From Cricetomys ansorgei (taxonomy: Eukaryota; Chordata; Mammalia; Rodentia; Nesomyidae), in assembly GCA_026225945.1 (NCBI GenBank), contig JAMJFZ010001133.1:18913001-18977000 (forward strand): a stretch of 64,000 nt of DNA, read 5' to 3'. The notes under the pieces are model-generated. The model made no database searches, was not told the DNA's origin, and saw nothing but the letters and a program-made list of their open reading frames with translations. Position numbers and translations under genes: made by a program. Positions 40,101-52,100 of the stretch are shown one piece after another (the first letter of the stretch is position 1; each line of letters opens with the position of its first letter).

Positions 40101-43100
40101 CCTCACAAAGGATGCCACTAACTTTGGGATAAATGACTCTGGTCACCAAAGATTAAAGAAAAAGGAGAAAGAAAAAAAAAGTCTTTCATTGTTGTATATC
40201 TGCCTGCATATACCTCTGCTCTTTATGTAACTCAGAGTATCGTCCCACTAACTAAAAATGCTGCTAAAACTCTGGCACCCTTACACAGTTAAACAAGTGA
40301 GTGTGGCTACAGGTGAAGATCACTGGTAACGTATTACATAACATGCTCCAGGCGGGCACCGGGCTTAGTCTAGTCTCCAGCACCACAATAAATAAAGTAT
40401 GTTTGTCGGTCCTCACCCTGTTTGGCTCAATTCTTCTCATAACTCCTTTGATAGCCACAATATAATAAAATTTCTACAACTTAAAGCTGAGAAGCCACGT
40501 AGGAAATGAAGTGACTGCCTAACCCTATACTAGATCTAAGATGTGGGTGTTCTTTTTAGTCAGTGACAAAATTCTAAACATTGAAACTTTGAATATTTGC
40601 TCAGAAATGGCTGTGTAAACTTTTGAGAGCTTGTGAAAGTATGTCTTATTCTTTATCTTACTTTCTTAGGTGCATGTTTTTGGAGTTTGAGAAGGAAGAG
40701 AGGCAGGGGTGCCTTACTTTCCAGTTGTTGTAAAGAGACACCATGGCCAAGGCAACTTACAGAAGAATAGTTTATTGGGGCCTACAGTTTCAGAGGCTGA
40801 GTCCATGGCCATATGTGGGGAGCATGGTGGCAGATAGGCATCTTTTTGGGGTTTTGTTTGTTTGTTCTTTGGGGTTTTGTCTTTGTTTTGTTTTTTTGTT
40901 TTGAAACAGGGTCTTTGTGCTAGCTAATTGTATGTCAACTTGATCAAGCTAGAGTCAGAGAGAAGAGGGCCTTAATTGAGAAAATGCCTCCGTAAGATGG
41001 AGCTGTGTGCAAGCCTGTAGAGCATTTTCTTAAATAGTGATTGATTCAAGTGGTGCTGCCCCTAGGCTGGTAGTTCTGGGTTTTTGTTTTTATTTTTTTG
41101 AGTGGTGGGAGGTTTCAAGACAGGGTTTCTCTATATATCCTGGCTGTCCTGGAACTCACTCTTATAGACCAGACTGACCTCAAACTTAGAGGTCCACCTG
41201 CCTCTGCCTCCAGAGTTCTGGGATTGAAGGCATGCACCACTACTCCCCAGTATACATTTTAATGTATCAATGGACTTCGTATGTTAGTATTCATTAAATA
41301 ATTTTTGAGTCTATGTTCTTAAAAAATACAGGTTGGTTGGTGTTTTCCTTTTCTGTCTTTGTTTTGTTATTAGAGTGGTCTTAGAGAAACATTTGAGAAG
41401 CATTCTTTCTTTTCTGCTGGAATCTAGCTCTGGCAGATCAGGACTTTGATAAGGGGGTGTAGAGTCGATGAAACAGCAATCATGCACATGTTTGTTGAAT
41501 GCAGATCCCAGCTCTCTTTTATTTATCCTAGATGGCACCAGTCTTTTCTCTTTATTCAGACTTTTCCCTTCTCCTTTCTCTCTCTATATACTACAAGCTT
41601 TTTCCTCTCTATACAATTTAATTTTATCTCTTATTTAAACTTATTCTCTATTGTACTTTTGCTGTAAGGTCACACACACCTCTTACACACATACATACAC
41701 CTCTTATGGGAGAAGGCAAGCTTCAACAACCTTATTCTTTTCATTTCCCATAATCACACACTCATCCACACATTCCTCCATCTTGTGTGTGAAGCAAAGC
41801 TTCAGCACACACACTCCTCATACACACCTACCTCTTATAAGCTTTAATACACATATACCTCACTCATGCATCTCACAGACCATCTTGTGGTTGAACCCTT
41901 GTAGATGATGCCTTGTGGATTCATTCAACAAAGCTTCAACACACACCTTATATACCCTTTCAACTAAAGCACTTAAGCAGGTTACCATGAAAATACCCTC
42001 AGATGTTCAGTTCCCATAGTTACATTGTGTAACAAAGCAATGAATTTTCTATTAGAGATCAGCAGTTTATGGAAACCAAGTATTTTCTTTTAGCCAGTCT
42101 CATTGTTAGTCTGTAGTTCATGATAACCAAACAATAATCAATCATCCTTTTATTTTTCTATTAAAGTTAATCAAAGAGTCACAAGTAAGAGAATTTTTAC
42201 TTTTTCTTTATCATATAGAGAAGAAAATCTGTTCCATTGTCTTTATGTTCTCAAGGTGCATCAGCAAATTCCAATAATAATTGTAAAACAAGGAAATCAA
42301 ATTTGATCAAACTTCACAGTGGGCACCTGTCATCTATTAATCACCCTTTGTGTTTGCTCCCTGATCTAGCAGGTCTCAGCAACCAAGAGTACGTTTTGCT
42401 TTCCCCAGGTAACTTTCTCCATAGCAGCTGGCAACACACACTGACCTAGTCTCTCTGCCTATGCATGTTTCTTAGTTATTCTTTCTGGAGTTTCAGTTGA
42501 ACTGTCAATTCAGCTGAGTGGCTTTGCCCCCTCAGAAAAATCACCACTGTTGTTAGGAATAGTAGTGAAGACCACACTGAACTTTTGTACCACCAGAGAG
42601 ATAAAGTGACTCTAATAGCAGTCAGCATGTCAGAGACCAGTAGCAGCAGCAGCAGAAGGGCCTGTTCAGGGGACAATCCCCTGGAGGCAAATTGTGGGCT
42701 GTACTCCTCAAAACCCAAGTCTGGCTGCATCCTCTGACATGGCTCGTGGCACCTTTCCTGCTTTCTAGAAGAGACTATCTTAGTGTTAATTCTTTTGAGT
42801 TCACTGGTGAAATAACCTGGGCCTGGATTTCTTTTTCAGGAACCTGTAAGTTACAAATACAATTTCTTTAATGAGGTTTAGCAGTATTCATGCTATCTAT
42901 TTTATCTTGGTTGAGTGTCATAATTTGGTAGTTTTAAGGAGTCATTGCATTTCTTCTAAGTCACCAAGAAGATATGAATGAAAAGTTGTTCATAAAATCT
43001 CAAGTATCTACACAGGATTTGCAATATCTCATCCCCCCCCCCCAATAGAAACAAATTTGCTTTTGTTCTTTGAGACTGGGCCTCACTTTGTAGCCTATGC

Positions 43101-46100
43101 TACCTGGAACTCAGTACCCTCCTGTCTCAGGATCCCCATTGCAGGAAGTGTTTTATCACAGCAATAGTAAACCTAACTAAAACAGTCTTTCTAGGTAGCC
43201 CTGGATGTCATGGAACTCACTATGTAGACCAGGCTTACTATAAGCTCTCTATAAGCACAAGACAGACAGACAAAGCACAGGCTAATAGGAATGGTATGGG
43301 CTTTTGAAACCCCAAGCCCACTCCTAGTAACACACCTCCTTCAACAAAGCCAAACCTCTTAATACTTTCGTGTTAGAGTTTTATTGCTGTGAAGAGACAC
43401 CATAACCAGGGCAACTCTTATAAAGGAAAACATTGAATCTGGGCTGGCTTACAGTTCATAGGTTTAGTCCATTATGGCAGAGAACGTGTTGGCATGCAGG
43501 CAGAGGTGGTATTGGAGGAGCTGAGAGTTCTACATATGTATTGGTAGGCAGCAGGAAGACAGAGCAACACCGGCTTGGACTTTCGAAACCCCAAAGCCCA
43601 CCTCCAGTGGCATACTTCCTCCAACAAGGCCACATCTCCTAATAGTGCCACTCCCTATGAGCCTCTGGGGTCATTTTCATTCAAACCATCTCAGACAGTT
43701 TCACCAACTAGAGAACAAGCACTCAAATATATGAGCCTATGGGACCCACTCTCATTCAAGCCACCACAGAGTATTGCCTATTAAGTTCGAACTGGAAGAG
43801 ACCCTAGGGCCAGCCCTCCTTCATGTGCGTTTCTTCCATACCACCCCAACAGCTTTTGGTTTCAGCTGTAGTTAGCTTCCTGGGATGGACTGTTCTGTGG
43901 GTAAACTGGGGATTATTAGATAACATGCTTTTTGAACCAGAATCACAGATCCAGTCCAAGTCAGGAAGAGTTGAACACCACATTGGCCAAGCTAGGTGGC
44001 AAGTAAGGTACGTAGAAGAGCCTATTACAGAGTCCTTGCTTGTGGTGGAATCAGCTGGTATGGCCTATAGCAAAGTATTAAATAAGTACTGATGTTTATC
44101 TGAGCTGATTCTCATCACTGCTCAGTCATACTTTAGTCTACCATGCAACCTCTAATTCTGCATTTCTTGTTGTAGGCGTAATTACCTTCTTTAAAAATAA
44201 AAAAAAAAAAAACAAACTTGCCTAGGATGTCCAAGTACATGGATTCTCTCCCCAGGACTGCATGGGGCAGGGGTAGAGGGGAAAGCAAAGGGTTTATAGT
44301 CAGAGTTTGAGAAAATCTACAAGTTCACCTTGCTTAGAGAAACACAGAGCACTGTAACATGTTAGAACCCCAGAACAGGCTTGGGGATTTGGCTTAGAAG
44401 GTCAGAGCACTTGCTGTCCAAGCGCGAGGACCCCAGCATTGGTGGTGGAGACAGGCGGATCCCAGGAGCTCACTGACCAGTTTAGGGAGAGACTGTCTCT
44501 GAGCGAGCAGTGACATCCTCTAGCCTCTGCATGGGCATAGTCACAGTGACACACACCTATAGCCCAGTCAGAAGCAAAAGGATCCACGTTCAAAGCCAGT
44601 ATCGTCAACATTGTGAGTTTCAGTCCAGCCAGGGCTATATATGAAAACTCTTAAAAATAAAAACAAGAGCCAGAGAGACGACTAGGTGGTCAGGAGTATC
44701 GGCTGCTCTTCCAAAAGATCCGACCCCAGTTTTGGTTTTCAGCTCCCATATAACAGCTCCCAGCTGTTTGTAACTTCAGTTCCAAGTGATGCAACATCCT
44801 CATCTGGCCTCTGGGCACCAGGTACACATGTGGTGCATTGCATAGTGATGCCTGTAGGCAGAAACCCTTACACACACAGATTCAGAGTGGCAGCTGGATC
44901 GCGTATGCTCATAACCACAGTGCTCGAGGGCTCATTGGAGGCCAGCCTAAACCACATATGCTCGGGTTCCATCTCTCTTTCAATTCTCTCTTTCAGCTTC
45001 TACTTTCTGGATAGGCTTTACTCTCCCTTCTGCCTATCATATCTCTTTCTCCCTCCCGCACCCCCCCCCCACCTCCCCCCAAAAAAAAAAACTGGCAGCT
45101 TTCTCCTCTTGCTTGAATTCTATCTAAAAAATAAATAAGCAAAACTCAGAATGATTCTGATAACCTGTTGTGTGCGTATATGCATGTGTGCCCTTGTGTT
45201 TGTGTGTGTGTAGATCAGAGAACAGCTTTGGGTGTCGTTCTCTGTGTGCCATCCTTTATCTATTTACTTACTTCGAGACTGGTCTCACTGGCCTGGAACT
45301 CACCAAATAAGCTAGGCTGGCTGGCCAGTGAGTCCCGAGGAAATCACCTGTCTCTGCTTCGCCAGCGCTAACATCGTGAGCATATTATCATGCGTCCTCA
45401 CGTAATTGTGTGTGTCCTTGTGTCTAGGTATGCACATGCTAGTAGGAACCAGAGGCTGATGTCAGGTATCAATTCCCACCTTAGTTGCTGAGACAGGTCT
45501 CTCACTGACCCTGCAGCTCACTGGTTCAGCTAGACCGGCTGGCCAGTGGATCCCAGGGTCTGGTCTCTCTTGTCCCCGCTCCCCTCCACTTAGATCCCAA
45601 ATGCACACTGTGGCACCTGGCTTTTTTCTGTGGGTGCTGGAGATCCGCACCCAGGTCCCAGTGTTTCCATAGCAAGCTCTTTATCAACTGAGCCAGCTGC
45701 CATCTTTGTTATGTGAGTTCTGGAACTCTAACTCGGGTCCTTGTGCTGGCAGAGCACGTGTCTTACAACTCCAGCTGTGGCTCTGCTCTCTGTTTTAAAA
45801 GTGGTCTTGTTTAAACTAGTGTTAAATGGTGGGCATCCTTGCCGTGGACACGCACACTAATTAGGAGTCCCGGGCAGGCTGTTTAGCCCACACTCAGTGG
45901 TGGAGCCTTATTACTACTGCTCGTGTTGCTCCTGTCGCTCACGTCCTTTCAGAATAAGCTTTTTGCTGCTGAATCGTTTTACTCCCTGTCGTCATTGCCT
46001 GTGAGTTTCAGCTAACAATTACCAAGTGAGACCTGTACCCAGAAAATCTCATGGCAGGAAGGCCTATTCATTGCAGTTGTGACTGAAAGTTGAATGGACT

Positions 46101-49100
46101 TCTTAAAAATTAGTTGCGTTATTGGCATCCATACGGGAAATAAAATACCCATGTGATCCTCATTCAGCCTTTAGTTCCTAACATTTTACTGTAGTTACTC
46201 AATTGTTTCAGACCTTTTCTCTGGTGAGGAGCAAGGATGTTATTTTAAAATGTAAGCCTATAAAAAGAATTGAGGACCCCAGACCTGTCAGTGGCATTCT
46301 TGAGACTTTGGCCTTGTGGAATTTGAAATGAAGAATTAACTAGTGCCGATAAAAATACAGTACATAACCACCCTGAATTTGGTCATTCATTGAGTGCTTG
46401 TAGAGAATTCGCCAGTACCCACTGTCAAGGCTAGGCCACAGTATGCTGTTCAGTCTCCCGTGTCTTAGTAATGTCCATTTACCACTCAGTTCTACTGATT
46501 TTGAGTTACTTGTAGGAGAAAAGGAGATACTTCAATGGATTTCTTAATGTACCTACTTCTGCCACCTCCAGAAAGGGATTCTCTTTTTGACTTTCTAAAG
46601 GTAAGGAACTGTTCACTGTTATGAATGAGATTGTGGCATGGTTAAGTCGTGCATTTCTAGAATGAGGTAACCAAGGCTTTTTACCTATTGCAAGGACAGT
46701 GTCATGTGACTTTCTTCCTTTATACCTGGGACGAGAACACCAGGAGAGTGCTGGGGTCCAGTCGTGTAAAGTGGCCTTTCTCAAACCCGTTTCTCCTCCT
46801 ATAGTGTGGTAGAAGAGGAGACACGGCGATCCCAGCAGGCTGCTCGAGATAAACAGAGTCCCAGCCAGGCCAATGGCTGCAGCGACCAGAGGCCCATTGA
46901 CATCCTGGAGATGCTGAGCAGAGCCAAGGATGAGTATGAGAGGGTAAGCTCTCGGGGTGCTGACCAGGGAACAACAAAGAAAGGCGGCCTGCTGGAGTCT
47001 TGTAGACGGGGAAGTCACTTCAGGCCAGCAGCAGTCATGAGTTTAGAAACAAACAGAGTCTATGATTTCAAGCCAAACAGACTTCAGAAACTCTGCTTCC
47101 CTACCTCAGAGTACTTGGTTAGAGATCAATTTTAAAATGCTTTTTCTGTTCCTATAGTCATAGAATTACTGTGGGAGAACATGGTCTCAGAGGGCAGAAG
47201 TCGGCACTCAGTGGGTGTGTCAGGGAAAGCCTCACAACTCTTTATCCCTGCAGTCCTGTTCACGTGCTAGATGGCCTTAAGAAATTATGTAGGTTTTGAA
47301 AACTAATCTGGAAATTCGTACCCCATAAGAGAAGTTAGCGCATTTGTGTTCTATAATTGAGTTTATCATTTGATGCATGGCACATTTGGTACAGTTGAGC
47401 TTATCAGCTGTGGCACATGAGTTTATTTAGCTCGTAATTGTTCACTCTGCCAAATAGTAGGCACTTGTTTTGTTTTGTGTTTTTCGTTGTTGCTGTGGTG
47501 ATGGAGTGGGGTCTCGTATAGGCCAGGATGGCTTTAAATCCCCGATTTTCCTGCCTCTGCCTCTTGAGCATTAGATTACATACATTCACAACCACTCCTA
47601 GCAAGCAATGGACATTTCTCTTGACAGCAGAACCCCACACTCACTGGAGAAAGACCCAGGCCTCTGCTCCACGCTTTGTTTCAGCGGACTTACAGTTTCT
47701 CCCTTATCTCCCACTGTTGAGTCAAGTGCTTTCCTTTGTTTATATTTCGTTTTCACTTCGCAAATCATCAAGAAACAAAGCATCAAAGTGGGCATTCTAA
47801 AATCATGATTCTGAGCTGGCCGTGATGCATGGGAGACTGGGACAGAATGGTTACGAATTTGAGGGCAGCTTGAGCTACAGAAGTGAGACCCTGTCTCAGA
47901 AAAATAAGGACTAGCAAAATTTTTCAGTGGGTAGAATCACGTGCCACACAAGCATGACAACCTGAGTTTTATCTCTGGAACCCACAATGAGAGCACCAGA
48001 CAGACTCCCAAAACTTGTCCTCTGACTTCCACACACCCTGCCATGGCATGTGTGATGCATGCCATACACACACATCAACCCACATGTGCAACCATAGCAA
48101 ATAAAATAATAAAATTTTGAAAAATAAATCATATTTTCACTGGAATGGTGGTTCATACCTGTAATCTGAGCATTCGGGAGACAGGAAGACTTCCATGAGA
48201 ATCTGCCCCCCCCCCAAAAAAAAAAGTTAAAAGTATGTTTTTCAAATAGTTAATATTAGCTTCTAGGCTGTCGATAGTCTGAAAAAGTATTGGTTGGCCA
48301 AAATAATTGAGTAGCTACTGTTAGTGTATCTGCTCCTCCTCTTTTCTTTCCCCTTTCTCTGCCCCCCTCCTCTCTCCTCCTACAGTCTTGGGCCTTTGTG
48401 ATACTTAGGACATAGTGGTCTCACAGAAGCAAAGATGACACTAGAATCAGCTTCACTACAGAACTATTTTTCACATTCTGCCTTTTAATATCTCAAGAGT
48501 CTAGAATTCAGGAAACAGAGTTTAGAAAAGTATTCTGGAAGGTTTTCTCTTAAAAAGCATTCTCACCTTCTAGTGGGGAATGAAGTTCAGGGCCCGTGGG
48601 GGGTTTCAGACTGCTCTAAATTCCTCAGTGTCTCATTGCAGTTTACATATCTGTAGAAATCAGGTATTGGTGGCTGGTGAGAGGTCTCAGCAGTTAAAAA
48701 CACAGAAGATCCAAGTTTAGTTCTCGCACTTACGTGGTGACTTGCACTGTTAATATTCCGGGTCCAGGAAATCTAACTCTCTCTTCTAGCTCTGTGGACA
48801 CCAGGAATGCACACAGTGCACATACATACACGGAGTCAGAATATTCATTCACATATAGATAATTCTTTGGGGGAGGGAAAGAAATTAGGGGCTGGAGAGA
48901 TAGATGGCTCGGCAGTTAAGAGCACTTGTTGCTCTTGCAGAGGACCTAGGTTCCACATAGTGGTTCACAACCATCCTTAATTCCAGCTCCAGAGGATCTG
49001 ATGATCTCTTCTGACTCTGTTGCCACCAGATATGCACATGTTACACATAAATACCTACAGGCAAAATACTCATGTAAAATCTTTAAAAAAAAATTTTTTT

Positions 49101-52100
49101 TTAAGAAATTAAATGTTGGGAAAGTGGTCATCCAGAATCATAATACTTATAAAAATCAAATAAAAATAAATTTGAGAGGTTTTAATTGTTTTTTGTTTGG
49201 TGTGTGTGTGTGTTTTGTTGAAAGGCTAATTTATTTTCTATAGATCCCTTCTCATAATACCTTATGCTATTTCTTGCTGCCTCTCTGTGTTCACATGGGT
49301 ACTGATGGTCACTACGCTGAGTGGCGATTGGATCAAAGTACCCATAAGACAGAAACTAGATACTGCTCAGTAAAACAGATGCAAGGAGTGGCCTTGCCTT
49401 ACTTTTCTAGCTAAGAAGCAAAAACCTCAAAAGGAAAGAAGGCTTCTTTTCATGGTGTTGAGCCTGCTCTCTACCACTGTGCTCAACCCCTAAACACTAG
49501 AAGCTTTAGCGTCAAGTGGAAAATCTAAAAATCTAATTAAGTTTCTATTCCCAATTACTATAAAAACTAATCATACAGAGAGCATCTTCTATTGTAAAGA
49601 ATGTTCTGGAATACATAAGATGTTACCCAAGATTAAATTCAAATGAAATGTTTGAAGATTTAGTTAAATCTTTAATATTTTGCTTATGAGCTTTCTTTTT
49701 TGTTTTTAAAAACTATAAATAAGCAGAGCTTCCTTAAATAAAAGTTTTGCTTTTGTTGCCTCCTGTTTTACTGTATGGAACTGGTATGAGAAGTGTCTCT
49801 GCATCTTTGTTAGTGTCAGATGGACTCTCCTGAGCAGCATATAGGCAGATGGTCCCTCTGTTTCTTTTGGTAAACTTGGGAGATTGGCAGCCAAGAGAGG
49901 CAGTATAAGCAAGGCCTCAGATATAATGAGATTTAATTCCAATTCTAAACCTTCCCTGTTCAGTCAGTTTATCTTAAGATAAGCATCTTTTCTCCCTCCC
50001 TCTCTTCTCTTCTTTCTCCTTCTTCTCCTCTTCTTCTTCTCTTTTTCCTTTTTCTTTTTCTAGGATCTCACTCTGTCAAACAGGCTGACCTCAAATGATC
50101 TCCTCCCTCAGCCTCCTGATTACTGAATTTATGATATATACTACCACAGCCAGCACAAATTCAGCATTTTGCAGTTTAGTATTTATAAGAGACTGAAACT
50201 GGAAACTCTGTAAGCATTTTCTGTGGACAATCCTTGTCATTTATTTTTACCAAACTTCCTATATTTCATGTGATGAGAAATAGCTGAACTGTTGTGGGTA
50301 CTCACCAGAGAAGACTGCTTGGACATGGGTTCAAGCCAGTAGAAAGTGTTTAGTAAGCACCTGGTGACTACACTGAGTGTTTGGATCCCAGGGTAGCCCT
50401 GAACCTTTCTCAAGGTGAGCTTTTAAGCACAAAAACCATATTCTGGGTTGACATAGTTCAGTTAACAGCAATTAGCCAGAATCAGAATTACAGAAGATAA
50501 AAGCAGCATCTACAGATGTTCCCGTAACTATGGGTTTTGATGGGTAGGCTTTGTTTTAGTTTTGGCAGGAGGAGGACTGTCTGCATGTTTATTTTATTGC
50601 CCAAATGCCGTTTCTACCATGGAATCAGTTGTACTACGGTCTGGGGCCGGTTACAAAACCACAGATCCTTACGGCCAGCCCCGTCCGTATTGCTTCTAGC
50701 CACAGGACATAATTCTGAGTTTTAATTTTCTTTTCCAAGTGTTTTTGTGGGGGAACTTAAGAACAGTATCATCATATCTTCCCCTCACCCCCAACCCCCA
50801 GACAGGGTGTCCTTTGTGTGTCCTTACAAAAATCTGTCCAAGTGTGTATGGTCCGTTTGTGTATGTTTTATTAGCTCTTCCTTTGTGACCTGTTCTTTTC
50901 TACAGATTTACACCTACATTGACAGTAATGATTCATCTTACAGGAAGTCCCTGTGAAATTTCATTTTATAAAATTGAACTTTTTTTTTTTGAGACAAGGT
51001 TTCACCCGGTAGTCTTAGATATCCTGGAACTCACTTTGTAGACCAGGGTGAAGATCACAGAGATCCACCTGCCCCTGCTTCCCAAGTGCTGGGATTAAAA
51101 GGTGTATATCATCACCAGCTAGAACATTACATAAATAATGCCCTAGATTACTCTTAATTCTTTTTCTTAAGCAATATAGTCCTGGAATTAGTAGATTAGT
51201 GATGGAATTAGTAGATCACAAGATTTTTACTTAGGCTGACTACCAGACTTAATTAGTAGCCAAGGTTGACCTTGAACTTCTGCTTATGTGCCGCTATACC
51301 CAGTTTATGTAATACTGGGGATTGAACCTCCTTAAAGTTTTAACATATAAAAAATTACCCTCCAACAAACTTGTATGTGATTGTACATATCTCTAAATCT
51401 TATGGCTAGTTGCCTTCATTAACACACAGAAAATAAACCTCCAACAAAGGCCCTATACAAGTCTAAAACTATCTGAAATGCTTCAGAACGGTTAGTAGGG
51501 GCCCATAACCACAAAGCCCATCTCATACGTCCAGTAACTCAAGAGCCACTTGGGCCAGAGTGGAACTGAGGCCTGCTCATTACCTGCCCCCCCAGTGAAA
51601 GAGTCACCGGAGTATAGCCCCAGCCTGTGATCACCAGGTACCCTACTGATCTAGATCATCTGGCTTCCCTCTGAAAAATGACAAATCTGGATTGATTTTT
51701 AAAACAAAAAACAAAAAAACTCCAAGTATTTATGAGCATTATGTCTTTTGCTTTAAGAACTTCTTAGAACAATATTATGTTCCTCTAATATTCAATGCCA
51801 GTCATTCCCTGTAGTGGGGTCAGTAGTGATTGATGATGACCCTGTTCAAAGAGCAGAATATTAGAAGATTAGGATATTTTGTAGCCTTTCACAGACTGTC
51901 ACCCTGTTCAGATGGTGGCGCTAGTTGAATGTGTTCTGGTACTAGGCATAGCAGCACATGCCTGTTATCCCAGCTCTTGGGAAGTGGAGCAGGAAGATCA
52001 GGTGTTCAAGACCAGCTTCAGTACATAGTTTCAGGCCAGTCTGAAGGGACCCTGTTTTTGTTTGTTTGTTTGTTTTTAATTGATTTTCTGAAATAATAAT

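Larger units (their letters stand above)
41081..43151 (-). repeat. Right arm of intronic inverted duplication, split by an LTR
   Basis: 41081-41414 plus 42758-43151 are the reverse complement of 35084-35790: a B1 with T-rich tail first, then L1 sequence. It lies inside an MT-like LTR. The junction near 43148 shares GTG with the expected host sequence, and no target duplication was found. Confidence 0.93.
40916..43184 (+). mobile_element. MT-like MaLR LTR, split by nested insertions
   Basis: Starts TGTGCTAGCTAATTGTATGT and ends AACCTAACTAAAACA. It is flanked by a perfect 5-bp target duplication GTCTT (40911-40915 and 43185-43189), as expected for MaLR/ERVL. Left piece 40916 to about 41080, right piece about 43148-43184; the middle of the element is lost. 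Confidence 0.85.
40843..43252 (-). repeat. B1 SINE split by nested insertions
   Basis: The left half (40843-40915) ends in TTTTGAAACAGGGTCTTTG. The right half (about 43185-43250) contains GTCATGGAACTCACTATGTA and GACCAGGCTTAC. They form one inverted B1 interrupted by the MT-like LTR. Confidence 0.8.
40718..43369 (-). mobile_element. ORR1-like MaLR LTR, split by nested insertions
   Basis: The left piece (40718-40842) has AAGAGACACCATGGCCAAGG and TACAGTTTCAGAGGCTGAGT. The right piece (about 43255-43369) has GGGCTTTTGAAACCCCAAGC and CACACCTCCTTCAACAAAGC. Both belong to one ORR1-type LTR read in reverse. About 2.4 kb of later insertions separate them. Confidence 0.8.
38185..46804 (+). other. Dcp1a: Dcp1a intron 4
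   Basis: Phase 2, GTAAGT...TATAG. It is dominated by a five-level nest of insertions (40,718-43,369), an ORR1-type LTR (43,371-43,768) and a cluster of SINEs at 44,378-45,720. The stretches 38,185-39,915, 43,770-44,377 and 45,730-46,804 show nothing recognisable. Confidence 0.95.

Noticed and set aside
42476..42730. 84-residue minus-strand frame with a leucine-rich stretch
   Set aside because: It lies wholly inside the solo LTR at 41415-42751. The CTG/CAG triplet run explains the leucines, and no retroviral gene is present.
46506..47018. 170-residue minus-strand open frame around exon 5
   Set aside because: It runs through exon 5 and both flanking intron parts without regard to the splice sites. 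There is no known homology, so it is a chance frame.
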